This document shows, piece after piece, positions 58,001 to 63,720 of a DNA stretch of 64,000 nt. Under the pieces are notes generated by a model. That model worked only from the letters and a program-made list of their open reading frames with translations, searched no databases and was not told the origin of the DNA. The stretch is from Heliocidaris erythrogramma (Eukaryota; Echinodermata; Echinoidea; Camarodonta; Echinometridae), in the NCBI GenBank assembly GCA_025617745.1, contig CM046858.1, positions 50,847,925 through 50,911,924 on the forward strand, in the 5' to 3' direction. Both the position numbers and the translations under genes were made by a program. Each line of letters begins with the position of its first letter. The stretch's first letter is position 1.

Positions 58001-59783
58001 TATAGTAATTATTTGTTTAATTTAAATCGCTATTTAATTTGGTTGCCAGCAGTATATTGTCATAAAATCAATATTATTTTCAGTACAGGGGCAACAGGGG
58101 CCCTGGGGACGTTCCCCCGTCCCGGCCATATTTGATTATTTTTCCCCCTTTTCTCCTTGATATTTAAATTTGTTACTAATCGTAGCAAACGAAAACAAGA
58201 GAGTATTGTAATTTTCCTGACCCTCTTCTAAAACAAGAGAAAGGGAAAATAATACAGGCCGCTATAAAAGTAAACGCGTAGATTCACTGTGAAAAAGGGC
58301 CGTTTCAAAACCAAATAATTATTACGCCTATGTTTCGAATGTACCTTGATTATGCATGTTGGAAAGAAGATAGCAATGATAGATAGGTCACGTCGGGGAG
58401 TCTATGGCTCACCAATATTACCCATACTTGCCATCGGCTGACAAAAATAATAAGCACAACGTTTACAAAATCGATAACGCATATCGTAGAATCAAATTAA
58501 GCATTGAGCATAAAATGTTAGGAACTTACAGGTGAAAAGGCCATTTTTGAATACGAGGAGACAAGCACTTATCAGCAGTAAAAAAGAGCACTTGGAAGAA
58601 AAAAAAACATTCGGTGGGTACTTGACAACAACAACTCAACAACAAATTGCCATTGCTTTTATCCATTTATTTATTCTCGTCTTAATGGTTAAACTTGATA
58701 AAATACCTTGTAAACTAGCTGTAATGTGTGTAAACCATTTGATTGTTCTACACAGCAAACTGACTATGACTGAGACCCTGGTAAAACAGGACATGCATGC
58801 TTACACGTACATGACTGACGGCATCGTAGAACGCATCCTGTCTTCAACAGAGAAGGAGTTAGAGGAGGCGAGGCAAATTCTCGAAAATGTCCAAAAGAGA
58901 GACAAAACGAAAATGTACAGATTTGTACACGAGGTCCTGATACCTCCCAAATATGCAGAGGATTTTCTAAATAAATGGAAGGTAAACACACTTAATTTCA
59001 CATTTTAGATTATTTTTTATCTCTCCGCGTCCTTTTGTCAGATTTTCTTGTTTTTTGCTCATTTTTTTTTTAATAATTGCTTTTATAATCATGCAACCTT
59101 CCATGTAATTCCTTTTCTTTTACGACGCAAGTCGAAATGAACCTGGAAATGTGATAATTTTTTTTTTTTTTTTTTTTTTTTGTGCTTGTCAGAATTTTAT
59201 GAATGGCAGCCAGTTTTGTAGCCTACTTTAAAGGCCACCTTGAGCAAATTATTGAAAACTGAACTATATCAATGGCTATTTTCCCCAGTGAATATATTTT
59301 GTTATTAAAAACTAAATATTTAAAAAAGCATTTGTAAATACTTTATATACTTTATAAATAATATTTATAAGTATTCAGTCTGGTGTCTGATTTCACCCCC
59401 CCCCCCGCATGTTAATATTACACGGATAATAGGCCATTTGCTGAAATACATGGATCACCATCGGACAACGTTTTAGATTCATGGGAAATTAACTGAACTT
59501 TACTGTAGGCCTACATATCTGCTGCATTCACGGCATAGGTTTTACTTATAGGGCTTTACTATTTTACTTCGACATCTGTACAATTCATATCTTTACATTT
59601 TTTTTTGTCTACTGTATAATGTAAATTCTCTTGATTTTTTTGTATCACAAAGAGCGGAATGATTTATAATTAATTCATTTTCCATTTCGCTTTCTGACTT
59701 GCTATGATATATTTTAGACTAGTGATATCATCGATGGAATTGTTGGAACAAACGGTGATCTTAGGGAGGACCTCATTGTAAAG
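24954..59783 (+). CDS. SAMHD1: SAMHD1-like HD-domain dNTPase, nine exons visible, 3' end beyond window
   Basis: The exons join in phase: 24954-25117, 26942-27057, 31039-31121, 32651-32785, 51222-51416, 53954-54045, 57628-57714, 58756-58981 and 59718-59783. All have AG acceptors and GT donors, and together they encode about 387 residues aligning to roughly residues 117-530 of human SAMHD1. That enzyme cleaves dNTPs to nucleoside and triphosphate as a GTP/dNTP-activated tetramer and restricts retroelements. The metal ligands H167, H206, D207 and D311, and the substrate contacts R164, K312, Y315, D319, R366 and Y374 (human numbering from memory), are kept. H215 is replaced by Arg and H233 by Asn. 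No SAM-domain exon was found. Introns are up to 18.4 kb and packed with transposons. The alternative is a catalytically changed paralogue of the family. Confidence 0.93.
25118..25329. other. Intron start with a poly-G run
   Basis: A run of fourteen G (25138-25151) follows the donor site. No other feature is seen before the transposase relic. Confidence 0.6.
25340..26290 (-). pseudogene. Dead Tc1/mariner-like transposase
   Basis: Minus-strand frames hold the conserved order of a Tc1-type transposase. [18 protein letters not shown] occurs near 25900-25950. [20 protein letters not shown] and [15 protein letters not shown] follow (25700-25790). [16 protein letters not shown], with the second catalytic Asp, is near 25600, and [14 protein letters not shown], with the third, is near 25520. 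The frame is broken between the first two blocks, and an in-frame TAG lies at 25633-25635, so no active enzyme is made. The enzyme would cut and paste its own element at TA sites. Terminal repeats were not identified. Confidence 0.82.
26942..27057 (+). CDS. SAMHD1: SAMHD1-like exon 2: HD metal motif
   Basis: The acceptor is TGTATTTTCAG and the donor is CTAG/GTAAGA; phase 2 in, phase 1 out. It encodes [19 protein letters not shown], then [19 protein letters not shown]. The CHD of the last motif gives the His-Asp metal pair (H206, D207 in human), the defining feature of HD hydrolases. Confidence 0.94.
27058..27918. other. Intron, no feature recognised
   Basis: The sequence is AT-rich. Short open frames on both strands show no family similarity. 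Confidence 0.5.
27919..30405. repeat. CTATTTT-rich degenerate repeat region with palindromes
   Basis: About 2.5 kb is made of diverged 20-35 bp units such as TTTTCCCTATTTTATTCC and CTAGTTTTCCACTATTTT. The perfect palindrome AAAATAGGCCTATTTT occurs at about 27958, 28066 and 28163. At the right (30120-30400) the units switch to the opposite strand (AAAATAGGGAAAAAATA). The outer ends both read AAATATATTTTTTCCCTATT inward, so the block may be another foldback element, but I see no target duplication. A sub-block at 28900-29270 is made of GGAxxTATAGAAACC-type repeats. Confidence 0.7.
30576..30889. mobile_element. 314-bp CpG-rich inverted-repeat element
   Basis: GAGCTTTCGATTTGCAACGG at the left is mirrored at the right end (read inversely GAGCTTTCGATCTGCAACGG). 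The inside is unusually rich in CpG (TACGG, CTCGAG, CGCGAAAC) against AT-rich surroundings. A short open frame ([14 protein letters not shown]...) occurs but has no recognisable domain. It could be a MITE or a captured CpG-rich exon; no target duplication was found. Confidence 0.5.
31039..31121 (+). CDS. SAMHD1: SAMHD1-like exon 3: HGP motif, Arg at the H215 position
   Basis: The acceptor is GAAACTAG and the donor is AAG/GTAAGA; phase 1 in, phase 0 out. It encodes [17 protein letters not shown], then HPELKGLK. It keeps the equivalents of H210 and D218 of human SAMHD1. The residue between them, H215 in human, is Arg here (codon CGC, one transition from CAC). H215 is reported as the general acid of catalysis, so this change is notable. 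Confidence 0.93.
31180..32107. mobile_element. 928-bp Tc1/mariner-type non-autonomous element
   Basis: The ends AAGTGCGTATAAAA (left) and CAGTGCGTATCAATAAAA (right, read inversely) are inverted and flanked by TA on both sides (31178-31179, 32108-32109). Inner inverted similarity continues: CCAAGTTTGGGGTGA, then ATGTGGGTCAA, at about 31253 is mirrored at about 31885-31920. No transposase frame exists. It looks like a TA-targeting element mobilised in trans. Confidence 0.75.
32651..32785 (+). CDS. SAMHD1: SAMHD1-like exon 4: Asn at the H233 position
   Basis: The acceptor is TTTTCAATGTAG and the donor is GTG/GTAAGT; phase 0 on both sides. It encodes [16 protein letters not shown], then a charged stretch ending DDDNEV. 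The first residue aligns with H233 of human SAMHD1 (HEQGSVMMF) but is Asn (AAC; CAC would be His). The acidic end corresponds to the variable loop before human residue 290, and is shorter. Confidence 0.93.
32786..33550. other. Start of the 18.4-kb intron, poly-C run
   Basis: It contains a C-rich tract (32955-32996), then A/T simple sequence. No gene was seen. Confidence 0.55.
33551..33556. repeat. 6-bp target duplication AAGCTT, left
   Basis: AAGCTT stands at both outer edges of the element at 33557-36782 (right copy 36783-36788). Since it is a palindrome, a 4-bp AGCT duplication with one more terminal base in the element is also possible. Confidence 0.6.
33557..36782. mobile_element. 3.2-kb foldback element with GC-rich palindromic arms
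   Basis: The left arm (33557-34280) and right arm (36090-36782) are inverted arrays of a roughly 54-bp unit built on CTCGCCAAGGCGCCTTG, then AGACGAGAAGGCG, then GACTTGTACAAA. The outermost about 180 bases are almost identical between the arms. They start ATAAGTGCAGCGCC and include a strong hairpin (CGCCTTGGCGAGTT / AACTCGCCAAGGCG). The 1.8-kb centre (34281-36089) is ordinary AT-rich sequence with poly-C runs and no transposase. AAGCTT flanks both ends. Confidence 0.82.
35484..35610 (+). other. Exon-like fragment in the centre of the foldback element
   Basis: After TTCTATAG, a frame with coding-like composition reads [20 protein letters not shown], then [18 protein letters not shown], with a possible GT donor near 35590. 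It has CpG-containing codons unlike its AT-rich surroundings. No family was recognised and it does not continue the SAMHD1-like frame. It may be a captured gene fragment, or chance. Confidence 0.3.
36783..37315 (+). repeat. Second, one-armed array of the same GC-rich repeat
   Basis: Right after the AAGCTT duplication, AAAAGTGCAGCGCAAAGGCG begins another array of the same 54-bp unit in the same orientation as the left arm. It ends at CTCGCCAAGAAGTGC with no inverted partner. It is probably a truncated second insertion or an arm copied by unequal exchange. Confidence 0.7.
37316..38762. other. Intron with poly-C runs
   Basis: Poly-C tracts are at 37851-37864, 37900-37909, 37957-37974 and 38123-38142, and a CT-rich stretch is at 37639-37660. 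No gene or transposon ends could be defined. Confidence 0.5.
38763..39705 (-). pseudogene. 5'-truncated CR1-like LINE, from YADD box to 3' tail
   Basis: The minus strand begins [13 protein letters not shown] at about 39690, the catalytic YADD block, then [16 protein letters not shown] and [16 protein letters not shown]. After a frame break around 39250-39370 it continues [23 protein letters not shown] and [10 protein letters not shown], and ends THLFDSL at 38862. The 3' end is an (ATT)n microsatellite at 38763-38801, the usual tail type for CR1/L2 elements. Everything upstream of YADD is missing, as expected from incomplete reverse transcription. Confidence 0.85.
39835..40190. mobile_element. 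Possible Tc1-like element end
   Basis: The string ACAGCCCTGGAAAAATTATT at 39841 resembles the terminal repeats of some Tc1-type elements (ACAGCCCTGGAAAAAATT). A partial inverse is not clear; only AGCAATTATTAG near 40111 recalls it. I found no transposase. Confidence 0.3.
40380..41014 (+). repeat. Minisatellite of 120-150 bp units, left of element 41015-50458
   Basis: About five units carry TGACCTTTGACCTTTGACCT, then GAGACC, then TAAAATCTAATCA, then CATATGCATACGTGGGCCAA, then GAACGAACCATTTTT. The last unit stops after CATATGCATACGTG, exactly where the large foldback element begins. It resumes at 50459 with TACGTGGGCCAAG. Confidence 0.85.
41009..41014. repeat. 6-bp target duplication TACGTG, left
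   Basis: TACGTG immediately precedes the terminal TATGGCAAGCC of the element. The second copy is 50459-50464. Because TACGTG is not a palindrome, the duplication length is unambiguous. Uninterrupted CATACGTGGGCCAAG occurs in a neighbouring unit at about 40858. Confidence 0.9.
41015..41845. repeat. Palindromic 19-mer array, first block
   Basis: The block is built from CGAAAAACTAAGTTTATCG-type units in both orientations, separated by GAC, GCC or CTTTATGGCACAAATGGC spacers. The 11-bp core AAACTTAGTTT is a palindrome around one central base, so single strands can fold into many alternative hairpins. Confidence 0.92.
41845..45230 (+). repeat. Higher-order repeat: three long units
   Basis: Units begin with ATGGCAAGCCAAAATGGAAT at 41845, 43330 and 44653 (spacing 1485 and 1323 bp). 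Each has three blocks: an array of ATTCGTCTCTAATATATTCG and TCTTGTATTTATATTCATC; an AT-rich block with TTTTCAATATTTTCGTC; and, in the first two, a 700-900 bp palindromic 19-mer array. The third unit runs into the unique block. Open frames over the units are repeat artefacts. Confidence 0.9.
45230..45560 (+). repeat. Inner unique part of the left arm
   Basis: This block includes GTCGTATCTATTCCACTCC, then CCCTTGATCTGTGCGACTCT, then ATTCCACAGCAGGTTTGTTC. It is present in inverse orientation at about 49430-49640, showing that the arms are inverted beyond the simple repeats. It includes CAATGGGTACGAGATGGTG versus CAATGGGCACGAGATGGCG in the other arm. Confidence 0.85.
45650..45935 (+). repeat. Polypurine (GAA/GAGGAA) tract
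   Basis: Nearly 290 bases are almost pure A and G. Both frames look like long Lys/Glu or Ser/Phe/Leu coding regions, which I treat as artefacts. Such mirror-like purine tracts can form triplex DNA. Confidence 0.85.
46030..46135. repeat. Simple repeats: poly-C/poly-A, (AAT)n, (AAAT)n, (AAAC)n
   Basis: Four short simple-sequence blocks succeed one another. They are low complexity with no coding meaning. Confidence 0.9.
46136..47553. other. AT-rich core of the large element, nothing recognised
   Basis: An ATC run is at 46344-46366 and a poly-G run at about 46537. A 30-base stretch (AATCTTTTTCTAAATTACAA and on) is repeated at about 47008 and 47042. No exon or transposase was found. Confidence 0.5.
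47554..47878. mobile_element. 309-bp hAT-like MITE with perfect 8-bp duplication
   Basis: The element proper is 47562-47870. Ends are CAGGGGCGGATCCAGG and, inversely, CAGTGGCGGAGTTAGG. CATCTATC flanks both sides (47554-47561 and 47871-47878). An 8-bp duplication with CAG-starting ends is the hallmark of hAT transposons. Inside are long G and C runs near both ends and no transposase. Confidence 0.88.
48443..48709. mobile_element. 255-bp MITE with homopolymer runs
   Basis: Ends at 48449 (CAGTGCCGTC) and 48703 (inversely CATGGCCGTC) are inverted and flanked by CAGTAG on both sides. G runs (48474-48482, 48599-48614) and a C run (48676-48693) lie inside. Its layout resembles the hAT-like elements, but the duplication I see is six rather than eight bases. 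Confidence 0.5.
49400..50458 (-). repeat. Right arm of the 9.4-kb foldback element
   Basis: Inverted relative to the left arm, it contains a unique block (49430-49640), an AT-rich block (49640-49970), a short TTCGTCTCT array (49970-50120) and a palindromic 19-mer array (50125-50458). It carries one set of blocks where the left arm has three. Confidence 0.88.
50459..50600 (+). repeat. Minisatellite resumed after the foldback element
   Basis: It begins with the second TACGTG copy and continues GGGCCAAGTTACAAACTGAT, as in units left of the element. It ends with CGACCCGAAAACATAATGCC, then TCCG, then GGTGGGCGGAGGC. Part of that ending also occurs inversely at about 34895, so the host repeat is itself dispersed. 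Confidence 0.8.
50601..51221. other. Intron end before exon 5
   Basis: No feature was recognised apart from a TATAGTGTCAATAGACACTATA hairpin-like string near 50610. The polypyrimidine and acceptor TTCTTATTGCAG precedes exon 5. Confidence 0.5.
51222..51416 (+). CDS. SAMHD1: SAMHD1-like exon 5: DVDKxDY motif
   Basis: The acceptor is CTTATTGCAG and the donor is AAG/GTAATC; phase 0 on both sides, 65 residues. It encodes [20 protein letters not shown], then [25 protein letters not shown] and RILCFRDK. It contains the fourth metal ligand (D311 in human) and the substrate contacts K312, Y315 and D319. D330 and R333, which bind the allosteric nucleotide, are also kept. Confidence 0.95.
51417..51727. 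other. Short intron stretch, nothing recognised
   Basis: No repeats or frames of note lie between exon 5 and the MITE at 51728. Confidence 0.5.
51728..52393. mobile_element. 666-bp hAT-like element with poly-C runs
   Basis: Ends CAGGGGCGGCGCGC and, inversely, CAGGGGCGGCGGAG are inverted. The flanking 8-mers CCGGGGAG and CAGTGGAG match at six of eight positions, suggesting a decayed duplication. Inner C runs are at 52318-52331 and 52356-52367. No transposase was found. Confidence 0.55.
52889..53103. mobile_element. 215-bp hAT-like MITE
   Basis: Ends CATTGGCGGATCCATGG and, inversely, CAGGGGCGGATCCAGG are inverted. They are flanked by AATACATG and ACTACATG, an 8-bp duplication with one mismatch. 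Two C runs lie inside (52925-52937 and 52996-53010). Confidence 0.75.
53384..53636. repeat. Homopolymer and simple-repeat cluster
   Basis: An A run, a C run (53418-53433), a second C/A junction (53500-53528) and (CAAACAAA)n-type sequence up to 53635. Open frames here are artefacts. Confidence 0.9.
53954..54045 (+). CDS. SAMHD1: SAMHD1-like exon 6: allosteric-site segment
   Basis: The acceptor is TTACCCTTGTAG and the donor is CAT/GTGAGG; phase 0 in, phase 2 out. It encodes [18 protein letters not shown], then [13 protein letters not shown]. It retains the equivalents of R366, H370, Y374, H376 and K377. It has Thr where human has N358 and Asn where human has R372. Confidence 0.93.
54046..54364. 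other. Intron start, nothing recognised
   Basis: AT-rich intron sequence with no frame or repeat identified. Confidence 0.5.
54365..54370. repeat. 6-bp target duplication CTCGAG, left
   Basis: CTCGAG flanks the element 54371-57498 on both sides (right copy 57499-57504). As a palindrome it could also be counted as a 4-bp TCGA duplication with a longer terminal repeat. Confidence 0.6.
54371..57498. mobile_element. 3.1-kb foldback element with palindromic TTTTGTAACA arms
   Basis: Ends TATGGGGCGCCAAGTGTAAA are inverted and almost identical over the first about 190 bases. The left arm is 54371 to about 56335 and the right arm about 56336-57498. They meet nearly head to head with no separate core. 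Both consist of TTTTGTAACAGAATTCATTC, GTTACAAAAT, GACAAAATCATTTTGTC and GTACGCACAGGACCAGGACC modules. The terminal 190 bp of each arm is unique enough to align frame for frame. No transposase is present. Confidence 0.85.
54600..57260. repeat. Palindromic satellite inside the foldback element
   Basis: The main unit of 80-160 bp combines the palindrome GACAAAATGATTTTGTC with the inverted pair TTTTGTAACAGAAT/ATTCTGTTACAAAA. A variant module, CCGTACGCACAGGACCAGGA, is interspersed at least ten times. Orientation flips near 56335. Confidence 0.92.
57505..57627. other. Intron end before exon 7, with C run
   Basis: A C-rich run lies at 57567-57587. The acceptor CTTTTTACTAG follows. Confidence 0.6.
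57628..57714 (+). CDS. SAMHD1: SAMHD1-like exon 7
   Basis: The acceptor is TACTTTTTACTAG and the donor is GGCAG/GTAAGA; phase 2 in, phase 2 out. It encodes [20 protein letters not shown], then KIFPTKDG. It matches the ITDAFLKADD segment of human SAMHD1 that follows the helix contacting the second allosteric nucleotide. Confidence 0.9.
57715..58755. other. Intron, nothing recognised
   Basis: AT-rich sequence with no repeats of note. The acceptor TCTACACAG precedes exon 8. Confidence 0.5.
58756..58981 (+). CDS. SAMHD1: SAMHD1-like exon 8: post-HD helical region
   Basis: Phase 2 in, phase 0 out; the donor is AAG/GTAAAC. It encodes [20 protein letters not shown], then [27 protein letters not shown] and MYRFVHEV. 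It aligns with human MEAYTKLTDNIFLEILYS and AREILKQIEYRNLFKYVGE. R451 has an Arg equivalent, and K455 appears as Arg with a two-residue insertion. Confidence 0.92.
58982..59717. other. Intron, homopolymer T run
   Basis: A poly-T tract is at 59159-59181 and a C run at 59397-59406. No gene. Confidence 0.6.
59718..59783 (+). CDS. SAMHD1: SAMHD1-like exon 9, last one seen
   Basis: The acceptor is GATATATTTTAG and the donor is AAG/GTCAGT; phase 0, 22 residues ([20 protein letters not shown] and on). The final EDLIV corresponds to EDFIVD of human SAMHD1, just before the C-terminal lobe. The next exons, coding for the C-terminal part, should lie beyond the right edge or after the LINE cluster. Confidence 0.75.
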
Positions 59784-59999
59784 GTCAGTATGTCACCCTT
59801 GTAATTTATTCTACTTGTTTTGAGTCACACAATATAACGATTAATATACTCCGATCCATACTGTTTGTATTAATTGGTTCTCTGTCGGATGGGCTTTGAG
59901 AGAGGGGGGGGGGGGGGAGGAATGTCAGTTGTCAATTTGACACCCCTTAAGATATCAGCCATTGAATGGCCTGAATATTAAATGCATTATTTATTTACC

Positions 60000-60235
60000 C
60001 TAAAAAATACAAAAATACAAAAATAATAATTATAATTATAATACATAAATAAATAAATCAATTTTAAAAATATAAAGATAAATTGATAAATGAATAATAG
60101 TAAATAATAATAATAATAATGATAATAATGATAACAGAATAGAACGAATAACTGAATAGATAAATGATGAAAATAAAGACAGGAATAAAGAAAAACAAAA
60201 GATAAATAATCAAGATATATATATATATATATAAT
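60000..60235. repeat. AT-rich simple sequence: (AATA)n, (AAT)n, (AT)n
   Basis: It ends with an AT dinucleotide run at 60214-60232, directly next to the 3' end of the minus-strand LINE, and may include that LINE's tail. Confidence 0.8.
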
Positions 60236-60239
60236 TTAT

Positions 60240-60595
60240 AAGGAGCCAAATTCACTTGATCAAATGCTCAAGGCGCAACTTGTGCAAAAGATGAAATACA
60301 TGACAAATAAACAAAAGTGCAATGGGAGAGGTACGGACATGAAAGGTAATGGTAATCAATAATAGGCCAAATTAAACAGATACTTTTTAAGATTATTTTT
60401 TAACACTTCACCCATGTCACCAGAAATGCTATTTCTAATCCCTTGATGGAGAGTATTCCATATTGACGGCCCAGCATGAGCAAAATTTTGCTCCCCCACT
60501 TTGTGTTAAGCCTAGAAATAACAAGTAAGCCAGAGTTTTGAGAACGTATAAGTCTAGAGGGAATGTAATGCTTGGTCAAGCCAATGTTGTACTGT
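60240..60595 (-). pseudogene. 3' half of a minus-strand LINE (split by the next element)
   Basis: The minus-strand frames read TKHYIPSRLIRSQNSGLLVI (about 60510-60570), AHAGPSIWNTLHQGIRNS (about 60430-60480) and KNNLKKYLFNLAYY with a stop near 60362. These are the C-terminal motifs of CR1/L2-like ORF2 (P.R.LRS...LL, GP..WN.LP..IR, FK..LK.YL). One frame change lies between the first two blocks. Confidence 0.8.
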
Positions 60596-60597
60596 GA

Positions 60598-61027
60598 AGA
60601 AGTTTGTATCGATGGATATTGCATTTTAAGACGAAACCGTGTAGGAGAACATGGTGGTGGAGTCTGTCTTTATATTAGAAATGATATTGCATTTAACGTA
60701 CGAGAAGATCTTACACAAAATGATATTCAATCGTTATGGATTGACATTCTATTACCCCATACAAAACCCACTACTCTAGGTGTTGTGTACAGACCCAATA
60801 CAGACAATTATTTTATTGAATATCTCACTGACACCTTGGATAAATTAACAAAAGATGATGAGGTTATAATTTTAGGGGACATGAATATCTGCTTTTTGCA
60901 GCAGTCTTCATTATCAAAAAAATACAAGAATATTTTGAATTTAAATGGTTTGAGTCAACTTATAACTAAACCCACTCTAACAACCATCGGCCACTTCATC
61001 ATTAATAGACCATGTAATCAGCAGTAA
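60598..61027 (+). pseudogene. LINE endonuclease, C-terminal part
   Basis: The frame carries IDGYCILRRNRVGEHGGGVC, then LYIRNDI, LGVVYRPN, VIILGDMNI (the GD.N motif of APE-type endonucleases) and LSQLITKPTL. The N-terminal third of the domain is missing, and the reading frame stops at 61025-61027, before the usual SDH motif. A frame change appears there, since ATAAGTGATCAT follows at 61069. Confidence 0.8.
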
Positions 61028-61152
61028 AGAAGAAAATATTTGTCAAAGTGGTGTTATTGAAATTGGCCTATAAGTGATCATTTTTTAACCTACTGCTCTA
61101 GAAGCTAATAAGACCTGTATTCAGACAGCATAGAAATATAAATATTCGGTGT

Positions 61153-61620
61153 ATGAGAAACTATTGTATAGATGATTTGAATAATGTTTTATCTCGAGTC
61201 AATTGGTCTGACATATTAGAATGTAAAGAAGTAAATACTGCGTGGTCAATTTTGAAAAATATTTTCATGTCTATAGTTGATAAATGTGCTCCATTAAAAC
61301 AAGTAAGAATTAAGCAAAGAACCGATAAGTGGATGAATGCTGAAATTATTTCGTTAATAAGACAAAGAAATATAGCTTTTAAAAGAATGAAAAAGGATTG
61401 TGGTAATTTAAAAGAAAAGAAATGTAAACTTTTACGTAATTTGGTGCAAAGAAAAGTGAGACAGGCTAAAGATAAATACTTCCAAAATCAAATTGATGAG
61501 CATAAAAATGATTCTAAAAAGTTGTGGAAGAATCTGAAAGATTTAGTTTGTAAAAACAAACAAAAGAATATTAAAGAGAATGTTATTAATATCCAAGGGA
61601 GTTATGCAATGATAAAATGA
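61153..61620 (+). pseudogene. LINE linker between endonuclease and reverse transcriptase
   Basis: Lys-rich frame with CAPLKQVRIKQRTDKWMNAE, then SLIRQRN and YFQNQIDEHKNDSKKLWKNL. This is the usual connecting region (PLK..R.....PW....I..L...R, K..W..L). It ends with ATGA overlap at 61617, so the two frames differ by one step. Confidence 0.75.
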
Positions 61621-62522
61621 GGATAGCGAACGAATTTAACAATTATTTCACAACTGTGGCAGAAAAATTAGCTAGTAATCTGCCAGATAGCAACGCAAAT
61701 GAATTTGGAACGGACAGTGTTAAATTACAAAAATTATACGACACTAAGGGTGTGTCGAAAGGTTGTTTTCTTTTTTCTCCTGTCAAAGAAAAGTTTGTTT
61801 TAGATGAATTAAATAAGTTGAAAATATCAAAAAGTACCGGGCTTGACTTGGTACCTGCCAGATTTTTGAAGGATGGAGCTAAATATTTGTATAAACCTTA
61901 CATTATTAACTTATCTATCTCAACTTCCACCTTCCATGATGAAATGAAAATTGCAAAAGTAACACCCCTTTATAAAAAGAAAGATAAAACTAATGTTAGC
62001 AATTATAGACCGATTAGCGTTTTAAGTATAGTCTCGAAGGTCCTAGAGAAATGTGTGTATGCCCAATTAGAGAACTACTTTCAAGAAAACAAAATAATAT
62101 ACGAATTTCAGTCTGGTTTTAGAAATGGTTATTCCACTGAAACTTGTCTTATTCACCTGTTAGATTTTGTCAGGAACGAAATTTCCCAAGGACGTTTTGT
62201 CGGGATGGTTCTTCTTGACTTGCAAAAAGCGTTCGATACCGTTAACCATAATATACTGTTAAGTAAATTAGAAGTAATGGGTTTAAATTCTGCATGTGTG
62301 CAATGGTTTAGGTCTTACTTGACCAATCGTCATCAAGTTGTCTCGTTGCAAAATGTACTCTCCGATTCTATGCCCATAAGATGCGGAGTTCCCCAGGGGA
62401 GCATATTAGGTCCTATTCTTTTCATGTGCTACATTAATGATATGTGTGTTTGTGTCAACGACAGTAAATTACTTTTATATGCGGATGATAGTGTGTTACT
62501 ATATTCTGGTACTGATCCTTAG
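61617..62522 (+). pseudogene. LINE reverse transcriptase, fingers and palm
   Basis: Blocks in order: ANEFNNYFTTVAEKLA; KSTGLDLVPARFLK; AKVTPLYKKKDKTNVSNYRP; FQSGFRNGYSTETCLIHLLD; the first Asp in LLDLQKAFDTVNH; GVPQGSILGPILFMCYINDM; and YADDSVLLYSG with the two catalytic Asp. The stop at 62520-62522 then interrupts the frame. It would copy its own RNA into the target by target-primed reverse transcription if intact. Confidence 0.9.
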
Positions 62523-62570
62523 CTGATCGGGGAAAAACTTAGCTTAGAATTATCAAACTGTTTTAATTGG

Positions 62571-63320
62571 ATGACAGCAAATAAGCTTAGCTTACATATT
62601 GGTAAAACCGAAAGTATTTTGTTTTGTTCGCGGGGTAGGCTGAAGTATACTGATGATTTCAATATAAGTTATAACAATCAACTCATTAAGAGACAGGATT
62701 CTGTGAAGTATTTAGGACTAAATATAGCTAGTGATCTTTCTTGCTCAAGTTTGGTTGACAGTATTGTCAAAAAAGCTAATGCTCGTCTAAAATTCTTGTA
62801 TCGTTATCAAAATTGCATGAACTTAAAATCAAGACGCATTTTAAGTTTTTCCTTAATACAATGTTTATTTGATTATGCTAATGCGGCATGGTACTGCAGT
62901 CTAGGCAAGGTGGATCAAAACAAGTTAAAAATAATTCAAAATAAGATTGTAAGATTTATCAATCACTTACCACCAAGAACACATATTGGAAAGAGTGAAC
63001 TTGAAACAGCTGGTCTTCTTCATGTAAACCTTAGATCACAACAACTTTTAATTCACCATGTACATGAGATTTTTTACTCTAATGCAGATCACTATATTTC
63101 AAATAATTTTTCTCGCTCTTCAAGTGTTCATGGGCATGACATTAGATATAGTCAATTTAATTTCGTAGTGCCTAAGCGGAAAGGTAAAATTGGAAATTCC
63201 TTTTATTTTAACGGTATTCTTTTCTGGAATTCCCTCCCAAATCATGTTAAGTCAGTTAAGAATTTTTTACGTTTTAAAAGGGTATTGAAGCATCATCTGA
63301 AAAATGTGTCTACTCCATAA
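62571..63320 (+). pseudogene. LINE reverse transcriptase, thumb and C-terminal domain
   Basis: It starts MTANKLSLHIGKTESILF and continues VKYLGLNIAS, ARLKFLYRYQN, LIQCLFDYANAAWYCSL, KLKIIQNKIVRFI, and a C-terminal LFWNSLPNHVKSVKNFLRFK. This is a full-length C-terminal part ending about 400 bp before the tail. Confidence 0.88.
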
Positions 63321-63720
63321 CTATATTTCTCCTCTCCTTTTTGTAGCTCAAATGGTTTTTTCCTATATTATATGACTTATGTAACCAACGTATATTATCG
63401 ATAGTTTCATTATGATTTTCTGTATATAGTTGTTTTTTTCCGTTGAGTAAGTCTTGTTTTCACATTTATGTAATCTTCGCCTACTTTATAAAAATGTTAT
63501 GTTTTATTTTGCTACTTTAGTACATTCTTATTACTTGACGTACGTGTACGATGGTTCTTGTAGCCGTACTAATGTGTTTTCTTAGTGTATTTTTTAATCA
63601 GTTATTTAGGTAAGGACCCCATTGGAAATAAGCCATTTCGGCTTTCGTGGGCTATCCTGTCATGGTGCCTCGATATGTTTGTATTGCAATATACCTGACG
63701 AATAAAATCAAATCAAATCT
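63321..63720 (+). other. 3' UTR and tail of the plus-strand LINE
   Basis: About 400 bp of T-rich non-coding sequence ends in GAATAAAATCAAATCAAATC. The repeated pentamer is a typical LINE tail. Confidence 0.65.

Larger units (their letters stand above)
60598..63720 (+). mobile_element. 5'-truncated CR1/Jockey-like LINE inserted in another LINE
   Basis: The element begins within the endonuclease domain and runs through RT to a 3' tail with (TCAAA)n-like sequence (AAATCAAATCAAATCTAATC at 63704-63723). Coding is broken at 61027, 61617-61620 and 62521, so it is inactive. Its orientation is opposite to the LINE halves on either side (60240-60595 and 63721-64000). Target duplications could not be fixed. 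Confidence 0.85.
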